From positions 1 to 64,000 of the forward strand of contig CALMZQ010000155.1 of assembly GCA_937870915.1 (NCBI GenBank): a stretch of DNA of 64,000 nt, written 5' to 3'. Source of the DNA: an uncultured Ignavibacteria bacterium (GTDB taxonomy: Bacteria > Bacteroidota > Ignavibacteria > Kapaibacteriales > Kapaibacteriaceae). The translations under genes were made by a program, and so were the position numbers. The number at the start of each line of letters is the position of its first letter. Position 1 is the stretch's first letter. The notes under the pieces were generated by a model, which worked only from the letters and a program-made list of their open reading frames with translations, made no database searches and was not told where the DNA came from. Below, piece by piece: positions 49,945 to 59,317 of this stretch.

Positions 49945-51207
49945 TCAGATACGATCAAATCCACAGTATGGTTGAAGGCAGGCAGGAATGTTCACATGAC
50001 CATCTTCAGTTTGATAATGCTCAAGGAGTGCAACAAGAACACGGGAAGTAGCAAGACCACTTCCATTAAGCGTATGAAGGAATTCCGGTTTGGTTGATGC
50101 AGAGTCTTTGTACCGGATGTTTGCACGTCGGGCTTGGAAGGCTTCAAAATTTGTGCATGAACTCACTTCCAGCCAACGCTGCTCAAACGGCGACCACACT
50201 TCCAGATCGTACGTCTTGGATCCGCCAAACGTCATGTCTCCGCTGCAGAGGAGTAACACACGATACGTAAGACCAAGCTGCTGGAGAATGTATTCTACGT
50301 TTCCAACCAGGCTTTCCAACTCCTCATACGACTTCTCAGGACGAACAAACTTGACCAGTTCTACTTTGTTGAATTGATGGACACGCAAGAAGCCCCTTGT
50401 CTCTTTTCCATGACTACCAGCCTCCCGACGGAAGCACGCTGAATAACCCGCGTATTTCATAGGTAGTTCAGCACCCGAGATGATCTCATCACGATGGAAG
50501 TTTGTGATAGGCACCTCTGCTGTTGGGATCAGATAGAGATCATCTTTTTCGATGTAGAACATGTCGTCGTGACTCTTAGGTAGTTGACCTGTTCCTCGGC
50601 AGGAGTCTGCGTTCACAACAAACGGCGTCATGATCTCTTTGTACCCATGTCGTTCTGTATTAGTATCAACAAAGAAGTTTATCAACGCACGTTCTAGTCT
50701 AGCCCCTTTCCCAACATAGAAGCCAAAGCCTCCTCCGGTTACCTTGGCTCCACGTTCAAAATCGAGGATACCGAGCTGACGTGAGATCTCGATATGGTCA
50801 ACGTGCCAAGTACGTTCCATACATTCACCTACGCGGCGAACCTCTACATTGTCGTTGGCATCTTTGCCGATTGGCACTGTTGGATGGGCGATGTTTGGTA
50901 TCAAGAGCATGATAGACGAGATTTTCTCTTCTACATCACGGAGGGTTTCGTCGAGTTCCTTGATCTTGTCACCAACCTCACGCATCGATGCGATCTTGTC
51001 TATTGCATCACTTCCACTTTTCTTTAATGCTGATATCTCAAGCGTAACGACATTACGTGTGCCTTTGAGATCTTCTACCTCTTGGATAATCGAACGTCTC
51101 TGTACATCTAGTGCAATGAGTGCGTCGATGTCGCTCTTATCATTCTTGTTGATACAGTTCTGCTTAACAAGTTCTGGGTTCTCGCGAACGAGTTTGATAT
51201 CGATCAT
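49945..51207 (-). CDS. serS: Seryl-tRNA synthetase
   Basis: MIDIKLVRENPELVKQNC; RGTGQLPKSHDDMF; LIPTAEVPITNFHRDEI; FRREAGSHGKETRGFLRVHQFNKVELV. Confidence 0.98.
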   Translation of the reverse strand: MIDIKLVRENPELVKQNCINKNDKSDIDALIALDVQRRSIIQEVEDLKGTRNVVTLEISALKKSGSDAIDKIASMREVGDKIKELDETLRDVEEKISSIMLLIPNIAHPTVPIGKDANDNVEVRRVGECMERTWHVDHIEISRQLGILDFERGAKVTGGGFGFYVGKGARLERALINFFVDTNTERHGYKEIMTPFVVNADSCRGTGQLPKSHDDMFYIEKDDLYLIPTAEVPITNFHRDEIISGAELPMKYAGYSACFRREAGSHGKETRGFLRVHQFNKVELVKFVRPEKSYEELESLVGNVEYILQQLGLTYRVLLLCSGDMTFGGSKTYDLEVWSPFEQRWLEVSSCTNFEAFQARRANIRYKDSASTKPEFLHTLNGSGLATSRVLVALLEHYQTEDGHVNIPACLQPYCGFDRI

Positions 51208-51249
51208 GGTTGCGTGTCTACAGTAGGAGTTGTACAGTCTCCTACAAAT

Positions 51250-52008
51250 TTACTGTTTACGCAGAGCCCATCCCTTAGCTACCTTAACGAATGGGTAGAA
51301 AGATGACAATATCGACCAGACGAATCCATGGATACCATTCCGGTAGTGTCCCCATAGAACATAGTGTTTGATGAAATAGAAAGGGATCGTCATTCCCGTT
51401 ATCACCACACTTCTCGTGCGTCCGGACCGCGCCAGGTCTTCCGAAGCTAGTGTGGTATAGCGATTGAACTTCTCAAAGTATTGGGCAAGGTCTATATAGC
51501 TTTCGTGGAGCATTTCGCCCCTTAACACACCAATCTCACCCTCCACAATTACCGATTCGTGCACACCGGCGTTATCATATCGGCAACGATCGGTACGAAA
51601 GAGTCTGGTAGGTGCGTCTTTGGCACCATGGCCATGAAGGAAGGTTCTTCCTAAGAATCGAAATCGTCGGGGTATTCTAAATGCACTCACATCGGGCTCA
51701 GATGACAGGCTAAGAAGCTCGTTTCCTAGTTCTTTTGAAACGATCTCATCTGCATCAACAGAGAGAACCCACAGGTTCTTGGCAAGGGATACGGCATATT
51801 GTTTCTGGTTTCCATATCCTTCAAAACCATGAAACATGGGTTCTATACCCATAGACCGGATTATATCAAGTGTTCCATCAGTACTCCCGCTGTCCACTAC
51901 CACTATCTCGTCAACACACCCTTTCAGGGCGGAAATGCATGCCCTGATTGACCGCACTTCGTTGCGGCAGATGATTACAGCAGATATAGAAAGCGGTGTA
52001 GAACCCAT
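51250..52008 (-). CDS. Family 2 glycosyltransferase (WaaE/KdtX-like)
   Basis: ISAVIICRNEVRSIRACISALKGCVDEIVVVDSGSTDGTLDII; WVLSVDADEIVSKEL. Confidence 0.92.
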   Translation of the reverse strand: MGSTPLSISAVIICRNEVRSIRACISALKGCVDEIVVVDSGSTDGTLDIIRSMGIEPMFHGFEGYGNQKQYAVSLAKNLWVLSVDADEIVSKELGNELLSLSSEPDVSAFRIPRRFRFLGRTFLHGHGAKDAPTRLFRTDRCRYDNAGVHESVIVEGEIGVLRGEMLHESYIDLAQYFEKFNRYTTLASEDLARSGRTRSVVITGMTIPFYFIKHYVLWGHYRNGIHGFVWSILSSFYPFVKVAKGWALRKQ

Positions 52009-52110
52009 GTGATCGACAAAACTACACTGCCCCTTGTCACAAAATCCCGAAATTGAAGTTTCTGGTGTATTCCATCGTAGCCAAACAACCTTTCATTATC
52101 AGTTACTCCA

Positions 52111-54564
52111 ATGTTTCGCTTCCATACTTTCATCTGCCTTTTCCTAGGTGCTATCACCGGTGCCTTTGGACAGACCCTTACGCCGGTTGAGGTAACGGTT
52201 AACACAACCCCTTCTCCTGGCTACATCTATATTGCTCCGAACAGCAGAGTTCCCACACCCCCATATGCCCCCTCCCTCATGGTTTTGGATCAGGCAGGGT
52301 CTGTTGTGGCATCACGGTTTATCCCGGAATACGCTTTTGATTTTCGGGTATTGCCGGATGGACGCCTAGGTTATTCTGTCTTCCAAGCAGCTGGTAGTGG
52401 TCCACGTGCTTCTTCATCAATCTATATACTGGATTCCACGCTTGCTACCAAGGACTCGTTGAACGGTGGGAATGGCTATAATCTGGCCATGCATTCGTTT
52501 ATGGTCCTCCCTAATGGCAATCGTCTGGTGATCATGCAGGAAGACGTAGTTGTTGACATGAGCAAGTTGGTTCCAGGCGGTCACCCCGCGGCTTCTGTTC
52601 AGCAGATGATCCTCCAAGAAGTCGACATCACAGGTCGAGTGATATTTCAATGGAGAGCGTTGGACCATTTTCCCGTGACTGTTACCTATGAGTCACTAAC
52701 CGCGCCAGCTATACGCTACTTCCACATGAATGCGGTTGATGTGGATACAGACGGAAACTTCTTAATCAGCGCTCGCCACTCTTCCTTTATCACGAAGGTG
52801 AATAGAACAACGGGAGAGGTGATGTGGGTGTTAGGAGGAAAACTAAACCAGTTTACCTTTACATCAGAGAATGGAATTGTTGATCCTCCAGAGTTTTCGT
52901 ACCAGCATGATATTCGCAGGCTTCCTAACGGGAACATCTCTCTCTTTGATAATGGTTCACAGCGCACTCCACAGTGGTCACGTGGCGTTGAGTATCAACT
53001 TGATGAGGTGAACAAGACCTGCAAACTTGTGTGGCAGTACCGTCACTCTCCTGACGTATATGCAGGTGTACAGGGCTCGATGCAGACACTCGCTGATGGA
53101 CATCGTCTCTTGGCATGGGGCTCTGCATTTGCCGATGGTAAAACGTTGATCACCGAGGTAGATGAAAGTGGCACTGTTGTGTTTGAAGCAAAACTTCCAA
53201 ACATGATGTATCCATACAAGGCAGAGAAGAATGTGTATCCAACGGGTCGTTCGTCGGCCAGTGTATTGATTGACGAGATCTTGCCGACCAACACCTACAC
53301 CTACACGCGAGGTGCAGATACCGTTGGACTTACCGTTACATACCATACTCTGATATCGTTCTTCTATAACACCACCACAGCAACTCGTTATAGGTGGTCA
53401 CCGGAGAATCCTTCCTTTGTAGCTCTGCGTGGTAATGAGATGGTTTCTACATTGCCACCTCTCCATGTGCAAGGATGCAGGCTCACCCTCACTCAAGAAG
53501 GTATGGTTGAACATGCCGGTGAGTTTAGATTCAATGTTGATCAAATTGGAATCACATCACCCGAACAGACTGTTGTCTACTATCGCGATTCCACCTATAA
53601 ACCCTTCCGACAGCTTCGTACACGATTCAATCCAACTTCGCGCGAACTTGTTGTTGACACGGCTTCTGCCGGTGAGTTTTGTTTTGGATCCCCACTACCT
53701 GGACTCCCTCCGGATGTCCTCGCCCCGGCATTGATCGCTCCGATAGCGGGCAAATCCGTTTTGGTTGGTCGTGGTGTTCGTCTTCAAATTTCTCCTCAGG
53801 GAGCGTCGTCAAACTTCACATATCATGTGGAGGGGGCTAATGGTGGACCCGTGGTTCATAACGCCACTCAAGCCTCTGACAAGGACACCACGATTGGTCT
53901 TGCTGCTGGTACGTATGTCTGGAAGGCATCTGCGCATTTATCTGCAGCCTCTGACACCGTTAATGCATCAAGTGAGTATTCGGCCATAGATTCATTTGTT
54001 GTAGAGAATGCCTTTGTCCAGATCATAGAACCAATGAACTCGGTTGTGTGGACACATGACAGTGCCTATGTGGTAACGTGGAACACGAATCTGGTTGGCC
54101 TGGCCAAGATCGAGTTGCTCAAAGATGATGCAGTGGTTGCACTCATTCGTGATAGCGTGAAGGCCTCATCTGGTGGATTCCTTTGGCGCGTTCCTGTGAC
54201 CGTTCCTGAAGGAACGGGCTACGTTGTTCGAGTTCGCACACTTGATGGAGACATGACTGCTGCCACAGGCTCTACCGCAGCAATCGTAGAGATTCGAAAG
54301 ATCATTACCAGTGTTGAAGAAGATGCATTTATTCTTGATGTGATGGTTGCGCCAAACCCAGCCTCATCTGAGCTATTCATAGGTGGATCACAAGAGTTGA
54401 CGCGTGTTCAGCTTTTCACTACCACCGGTGAAATGGTTCGTGATGTTGCACCTCGCGGAACAGGGGAGAGGTTGAATGTTTCCGATCTTGCAGTGGGGAC
54501 GTACATGCTGCGTCTCAGTACACGGACAGGAATAGCCACTCGGATGGTTGCAATCACACGATAA
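52111..54564 (+). CDS. Arylsulfotransferase (ASST)-like secreted protein with T9SS-like C-terminal domain
   Basis: Signal peptide ...GAITGAFG|QTLTPV; ITKVNRTTGEVMWVLGGKLNQFTF...FSYQHDIRRLPNGNISLFDNGSQRTP; C-terminus MVAPNPASSELFIGGSQELTRVQLFTTTGEMV...LAVGTYMLRLSTRTGIATRMVAITR. Confidence 0.87.
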   Translation: MFRFHTFICLFLGAITGAFGQTLTPVEVTVNTTPSPGYIYIAPNSRVPTPPYAPSLMVLDQAGSVVASRFIPEYAFDFRVLPDGRLGYSVFQAAGSGPRASSSIYILDSTLATKDSLNGGNGYNLAMHSFMVLPNGNRLVIMQEDVVVDMSKLVPGGHPAASVQQMILQEVDITGRVIFQWRALDHFPVTVTYESLTAPAIRYFHMNAVDVDTDGNFLISARHSSFITKVNRTTGEVMWVLGGKLNQFTFTSENGIVDPPEFSYQHDIRRLPNGNISLFDNGSQRTPQWSRGVEYQLDEVNKTCKLVWQYRHSPDVYAGVQGSMQTLADGHRLLAWGSAFADGKTLITEVDESGTVVFEAKLPNMMYPYKAEKNVYPTGRSSASVLIDEILPTNTYTYTRGADTVGLTVTYHTLISFFYNTTTATRYRWSPENPSFVALRGNEMVSTLPPLHVQGCRLTLTQEGMVEHAGEFRFNVDQIGITSPEQTVVYYRDSTYKPFRQLRTRFNPTSRELVVDTASAGEFCFGSPLPGLPPDVLAPALIAPIAGKSVLVGRGVRLQISPQGASSNFTYHVEGANGGPVVHNATQASDKDTTIGLAAGTYVWKASAHLSAASDTVNASSEYSAIDSFVVENAFVQIIEPMNSVVWTHDSAYVVTWNTNLVGLAKIELLKDDAVVALIRDSVKASSGGFLWRVPVTVPEGTGYVVRVRTLDGDMTAATGSTAAIVEIRKIITSVEEDAFILDVMVAPNPASSELFIGGSQELTRVQLFTTTGEMVRDVAPRGTGERLNVSDLAVGTYMLRLSTRTGIATRMVAITR

Positions 54565-54582
54565 ACATCGTTACTAAATAGG

Positions 54583-54617
54583 AACGGGGACACAGCATTT
54601 GCTGTGTCCCCGTTTTT
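54583..54617 (+). terminator. Rho-independent terminator after the 52111-54564 gene
   Basis: 14-bp perfect stem AACGGGGACACAGC-ATTT-GCTGTGTCCCCGTT followed by TTT. Confidence 0.88.
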
Positions 54618-54632
54618 CTTTTCTGCTGAGCT

Positions 54633-56510
54633 CTACCGTAGATAGAGGGCAAGAATGGAAATGTCTGAAGCCGAAACGCCTGGTATTCGAGATGCTTGAC
54701 CAAGCGATGTGGGACCAATGCGTTTGAGCTTCTCCCTAGCCTCGGTTGAAAGGCTGTTCACCTTGTTATAGTCAAAACGTTCGGGGATATTCATGTTCTC
54801 TTGTTCTGCGAAGCGTTCAACATCTTTATAGAGTTTCTGAATGTACCCTTCGTATTTCACACCAGTTTCTGTGGCATGAACCACACGTGGGTGCTCTTCT
54901 CGAATTGATTGCGGCCACGTTCCCGCTACATCGAGGAGGGGTGCTAGTCGAACTGCTGGCCGCTTGACAAGATTGAAAAGTGTGGTGGTCTCTGTTACTC
55001 CATCTTCGCCGCATGCCTGCAGAAATGGATTAGCTACATCAGGTGTGATCTTCGACGTCCTTACGTCGTTATCCAAAGACTCCCTAAGCTGGCTTTCTCG
55101 CTGATAGCGCTCATACGTGCGGTTGTAGATGAGCCCCATTTCATAGGCTTTTGGCATCAGTCTGTCATATACCGTATCGATACGGAGGAGAAGTCTGTAT
55201 TCTGCTAGTGACGTGAATACTCTGTAGGGCTCCTCGGTGTTCTTGTTGACAAGATCATCGATCATCACGCCGATATATGCCTCGGATCTTTGCAACGTAA
55301 ATGAGCCTTCTCCTTTAACGTAGAGGGAAGCATTGATGCCCGCGATCAAACCTTGGGCTGCAGCTTCCTCATATCCCGAAGTGCCATTTATCTGTCCGGC
55401 AAAGAAGAGCCCCTTTATCGCCTTTGTTTCCAGTCCAAAAGTTAGTTGATAGGGGAAGAAGAAGTCGTATTCTACCGCATATCCGTAACGAAGGATCTCG
55501 GCGTTCTCTAGTCCAGCTATGCTCCGTAGTCCTGCCTCTTGGATATCAGCAGGGAGGCTTGTAGAGAATCCGTTCACATAGACTGTGTCCGTGGAGAGTC
55601 CTTCTGGCTCGAGCACAATTACATGGGAGTTCTTTTCGGAAAAACGATAGATTTTGTCTTCGATTGAGGGACAGTATCGTGGACCAGCCCCGGTTATCAG
55701 CCCGGTAAACATTGGGGACCGCGTAAATCCATCACGCATGAGATCGTGTGTTCTGGACGTTGTCTTTGTTGCGAAACACGCCAATTGGTTCCGTACGGCA
55801 TGCGTATTGATCGAAAAGGGAACCGGTTGCTCATCTCCTAGATGTGGCTCAAGATCTCTGTAGTTGATCGAACGTTTGTCAATTCTAGGTGGCGTGCCAG
55901 TCTTAAGTCTACCCTTAGTAAGGCCATGGGCTGCCAGTAGGTCGGAAATCGTTTCTGCAGGGCGTTCGCCAACCCGACCTCCAGCCGTTGCTTCTGTTCC
56001 GGTCCACATCACTGCATTGAGGAAGGTTCCTGAGCACAGAATTACGGCAGACGCAAGCAATTCTTGATTTGAGACAGTCCTTACACCGCGGATCCGGTCA
56101 CCCTTGACGAGAATCTCGGTTACGGTCTCAGATATTAGCGTGAGATTAGGTCTTGATTGGACTGCGTGCTGGGCGAATAGGGGATAGAGATCTTTGTCGT
56201 TCTGTGAACGTGGGGACCACACAGCCGGACCCTTGGAGGTGTTCAGCATCTTGAATTGTATCCCACTAGCGTCAGCAATTTGTGGCATTGAGCCACCTAA
56301 GGCATCAATTTCCTTGGCAAGGTGACCCTTTGCGCTACCCCCAATTGAAGGATTACACGATAGGCGACCTATCGTATTGATATCCATAGAGATTAGACCA
56401 ACACTAAGTCCCATCTTAGAGGCAATTATTGAGGCTTCAATCCCAGCATGACCTCCCCCAATAACGAGGATGTCGAAATGATCGCTTTGAGAATGTTTCA
56501 CGTGGAACAA
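54633..56510 (-). CDS. mnmG: tRNA uridine-5-carboxymethylaminomethyl modification enzyme MnmG (GidA)
   Basis: MFHVKHSQSDHFDILVIGGGHAGIEASIIASKMG; SCNPSIGGSAKGHLAKEIDALGG; LKTGTPPRID; GTSGYEEAAAQGLIAGINA. Confidence 0.98.
   Translation of the reverse strand: MFHVKHSQSDHFDILVIGGGHAGIEASIIASKMGLSVGLISMDINTIGRLSCNPSIGGSAKGHLAKEIDALGGSMPQIADASGIQFKMLNTSKGPAVWSPRSQNDKDLYPLFAQHAVQSRPNLTLISETVTEILVKGDRIRGVRTVSNQELLASAVILCSGTFLNAVMWTGTEATAGGRVGERPAETISDLLAAHGLTKGRLKTGTPPRIDKRSINYRDLEPHLGDEQPVPFSINTHAVRNQLACFATKTTSRTHDLMRDGFTRSPMFTGLITGAGPRYCPSIEDKIYRFSEKNSHVIVLEPEGLSTDTVYVNGFSTSLPADIQEAGLRSIAGLENAEILRYGYAVEYDFFFPYQLTFGLETKAIKGLFFAGQINGTSGYEEAAAQGLIAGINASLYVKGEGSFTLQRSEAYIGVMIDDLVNKNTEEPYRVFTSLAEYRLLLRIDTVYDRLMPKAYEMGLIYNRTYERYQRESQLRESLDNDVRTSKITPDVANPFLQACGEDGVTETTTLFNLVKRPAVRLAPLLDVAGTWPQSIREEHPRVVHATETGVKYEGYIQKLYKDVERFAEQENMNIPERFDYNKVNSLSTEAREKLKRIGPTSLGQASRIPGVSASDISILALYLR
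56494..56509. promoter_or_regulatory. parS-like ParB/Spo0J binding site 1
   Basis: TGTTTCACGTGGAACA; matches parS consensus TGTTNCACGTGNAACA; overlaps the mnmG start (MFHVKH). Confidence 0.85.
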
Positions 56511-56553
56511 TTCGCAGAATGATTACGAGTAAATCGTGAAAAGTGTCAAGTGG

Positions 56554-56569
56554 TGTTCCACGTGGAACA
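56554..56569. promoter_or_regulatory. parS-like ParB/Spo0J binding site 2
   Basis: TGTTCCACGTGGAACA, perfect 16-bp palindrome, 45 bp from site 1. Confidence 0.87.
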
Positions 56570-57097
56570 CTATACGAGGAACTTGACCATTAGGTATTCG
56601 TCGACATAATAGTTGTCAACCTTCATTGCTCGAAGTTCCGTTCCGTACACGGCGAAACCAAGACGAAGATAGAGACCGTAGGATGCCTCGTTGTGGGTGC
56701 TAACGGTAAGCTGGATTTGTTCAACCTCAAGGATGTCTCGGGCGGTCTCGATAAGAGAGGCGATAAGTTTGGACGCAATTCCTTGTCCGCGGAATTCTTC
56801 GAGGACAAACAGCCCCCATAAACGCCCCTTGTGGCGGAGTTTCATCTGCTCTTGTCCAGAATAACCGATCATCCCGATTATTCGGCCAGATACGTCAACA
56901 GCCCCAAGCAGGTATTGGTATGGATAGTTGACGTATTTCTCGAAACGCTGCTCCTTGGAGAGAACAGAGAGACCCTCAAACCAATCGTAGTCAGAGCCAA
57001 AAACCTCGGGTGCCTGAAGTAGGGCTTCGCGTTGGATATTGAGAAAAGCCGGGAAATCGTCGATCTCCAATGGCCGAATGTTGTAGTCTGTTGTCAT
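56570..57097 (-). CDS. GNAT family N-acetyltransferase
   Basis: YNIRPLEIDDFPAFLNIQREALLQAPEVFGSDYDWF; LWGLFVLEEFRGQGIASKLIASLIETA; LTVSTHNEASYGLYLRLGFAVYGTE. Start ATG 57097 (MTTDYN). Confidence 0.92.
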   Translation of the reverse strand: MTTDYNIRPLEIDDFPAFLNIQREALLQAPEVFGSDYDWFEGLSVLSKEQRFEKYVNYPYQYLLGAVDVSGRIIGMIGYSGQEQMKLRHKGRLWGLFVLEEFRGQGIASKLIASLIETARDILEVEQIQLTVSTHNEASYGLYLRLGFAVYGTELRAMKVDNYYVDEYLMVKFLV

Positions 57098-57119
57098 GTG
57101 AGAATGTCCGTTGGCGAGG

Positions 57120-58487
57120 CTATTTACCAATGCAAAATCGCGAGAACACAGTGTCTAGGACATCCGGATTCCAAGATTCTCCGGTAATGTCACCCAAAAG
57201 GCGGATCGCTGAACGGATGTCTACCGCCATAAGATCAGAGGAAAGTCCAGAGTCCAAACCCGCTAGAGCCGACCTGAGGTGACTTGCAATACTCCGCAAG
57301 AGTTGTGCCTGCCTCGCGTTGATAAGCACATCCGAAACCCCAGACGTGGTGCTTTTTACGTGATCCCCTAGAAGCAACCGAAGTTTGTCCAATCCTTGTC
57401 CCGTCACGGCCGAGCAGACAACGGATCTAACAGGATACGGAGGAAGAGTAGCCTCAATAACATCAACTTTGTTCTGAACAGTTACTACGGGTGTGTTTGG
57501 GAACCGAGCCTCAATATCACGAACCAAACCCATGGAATGGTCTCTGTTGATAGATAGATCGTTTACCACCAGGATCAGGTCACTCTCTTCGATCACAGAC
57601 GTTGTCAGTCGAATTCCTTGAAGTTCAATTTGGTCTTCGGTTTCGCGCAACCCAGCCGTGTCCATGAGGTGAATGGAATAGCCCTCAATAAAAAGTGTTT
57701 CCGTGAGGTAGTCTCTGGTAGTTCCCGGAACGTCGCTCACGATAGCCCGTTCCCGACCCAGGAGGGCATTAAAAAGTGAGCTTTTGCCAGCATTAGGGTA
57801 TCCGACCACCGCTACATGAAGGCCTGAGCGAAGTACCTCGGCGCTATGTGCAGAGGCTGCTGTGGCGTCAACATCTTCAATGATTGACTGAAGCGTACTT
57901 CGAAGTGAGCTTCGGTCGACAAACTCAACATCCTCCTCTGAGAAGTCGAGTTCTAGCTCCAAAAGCCCAATCACATCAAGCAGGTGCTGACGGAGTCCGG
58001 CTATACGCCTCGTAAAGCCCCCTGAGAGCTGTCGGGCAGCCGTTTGTGCACCGATACGCGATTCTGCATGGATAATGTCTGCAACAGCCTCGGCTTGGGT
58101 AAGGTCAAGTTTTCGGTTCATGAAGGCTCGCTTGGTGAATTCGCCGGGTTGAGCAAGTCGCACACCAGCGTTGAGAAGAGAGCTCACGATCTGGTCCGTA
58201 ACAAACGAGCCGCCATGACAGCCGATCTCTACAACATGCTCACCCGTGTATGAGCGAGGAGCACGGAATATGGTAGCCGTTACAGAGTCAACCCGCGCGC
58301 CGTCAACAACCCACCACCCGTAGTTTATTGTGTGGTCTACTTCTGAGGTCAGTTTCACTGATCCCGAGAAAAACTCATCACTTGCCAAAAAGGCATTTTG
58401 GCCGCTGATTCTGATCACGGCCAGACCAGCAACTCCGGGAGGAGTAGCCAAGGCACAAATGGTGTCGGTAAGAATAGCTGAAGACAT
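57120..58487 (-). CDS. mnmE: tRNA modification GTPase MnmE (TrmE)
   Basis: DTICALATPPGVAGLAVIRISG; GYPNAGKSSLFNALLGRERAIVSDVPGTTRDYL; DTAGLRET; C-terminal FCIGK. Start ATG ~58487. Confidence 0.98.
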   Translation of the reverse strand: MSSAILTDTICALATPPGVAGLAVIRISGQNAFLASDEFFSGSVKLTSEVDHTINYGWWVVDGARVDSVTATIFRAPRSYTGEHVVEIGCHGGSFVTDQIVSSLLNAGVRLAQPGEFTKRAFMNRKLDLTQAEAVADIIHAESRIGAQTAARQLSGGFTRRIAGLRQHLLDVIGLLELELDFSEEDVEFVDRSSLRSTLQSIIEDVDATAASAHSAEVLRSGLHVAVVGYPNAGKSSLFNALLGRERAIVSDVPGTTRDYLTETLFIEGYSIHLMDTAGLRETEDQIELQGIRLTTSVIEESDLILVVNDLSINRDHSMGLVRDIEARFPNTPVVTVQNKVDVIEATLPPYPVRSVVCSAVTGQGLDKLRLLLGDHVKSTTSGVSDVLINARQAQLLRSIASHLRSALAGLDSGLSSDLMAVDIRSAIRLLGDITGESWNPDVLDTVFSRFCIGK

Positions 58488-58570
58488 GAAGCAAAATATG
58501 CAGACGTTGTGGCTAATTGGCGTGAATGTTGTGGTGAAAACATGCGAGGGCAACCGTTCACTTTGTAACG

Positions 58571-59317
58571 ATGTTTACTATCATCGAACCCATAGAATTC
58601 CATCTGCCTGTGGTTACATCCACAAATGATTACGCGAAAGAACTTCTTTCGACGTATCCCTATGTGTTTGTGTCGGCTCAACACCAGACAGCCGGACGTG
58701 GACGTAACGGACGCACGTGGATTGGTGATACGCAGGCCAATGCCTATTGTTCGATCGGTATACGACACTCCCAAGATGAATCGATCGAGGAACTATCGGC
58801 CCATATGGCAAGGGGCTCCTTTGCCGTACTCGATACCATACGCGCTTTCGATTCCACAATCGAGCTGCGACTCAAGTACCCGAACGACGTGCAGGCCCGA
58901 ACAGAGCACGGTTGGTCAAAGATCTCCGGGATACTTGTTGAGCACGAGTTCCAGGGGCAACGTTGCATAACATCCGTCATCGGTATTGGACTGAATGTAG
59001 ATCAAACGGAATTTCCGGATACTATTACACAACCTTGCACGTCACTTCGTCTGCTTGGGGTGTATTGCAACGTAGGAGCAGTTATAAATTCTCTACGTAG
59101 CAGGTTTTCTGTGTGGCGCTCCAAACCATGGATGGAGATTCACGAGCACTGGGTCAATCAACTAGATCTGGCATCGAAGAACATTCGGATAAGGGGAACC
59201 GACGGCAACTGGAAACTGAAAACAGTCCTTCCGGACGGTCGGTTGGTCCTTCGGAATGATGTCTCACATACGGAACGGACGATAAGCGATGGCGACACTC
59301 TACGATACGAAGATTGA
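58571..59317 (+). CDS. birA: Biotin--[acetyl-CoA-carboxylase] ligase
   Basis: TSTNDYAKELL; QTAGRGRNGRTWIGD; LKYPNDVQA...KISGILVEHEFQG; GIGLNVDQTEF. Confidence 0.92.
   Translation: MFTIIEPIEFHLPVVTSTNDYAKELLSTYPYVFVSAQHQTAGRGRNGRTWIGDTQANAYCSIGIRHSQDESIEELSAHMARGSFAVLDTIRAFDSTIELRLKYPNDVQARTEHGWSKISGILVEHEFQGQRCITSVIGIGLNVDQTEFPDTITQPCTSLRLLGVYCNVGAVINSLRSRFSVWRSKPWMEIHEHWVNQLDLASKNIRIRGTDGNWKLKTVLPDGRLVLRNDVSHTERTISDGDTLRYED

Noticed and set aside
49635-49975. Small + strand ORFs (61-83 aa) in the 49.5-49.9 kb interval
   Set aside because: Mutually overlapping, no ribosome-binding site or recognisable domain; the interval is treated as non-coding.
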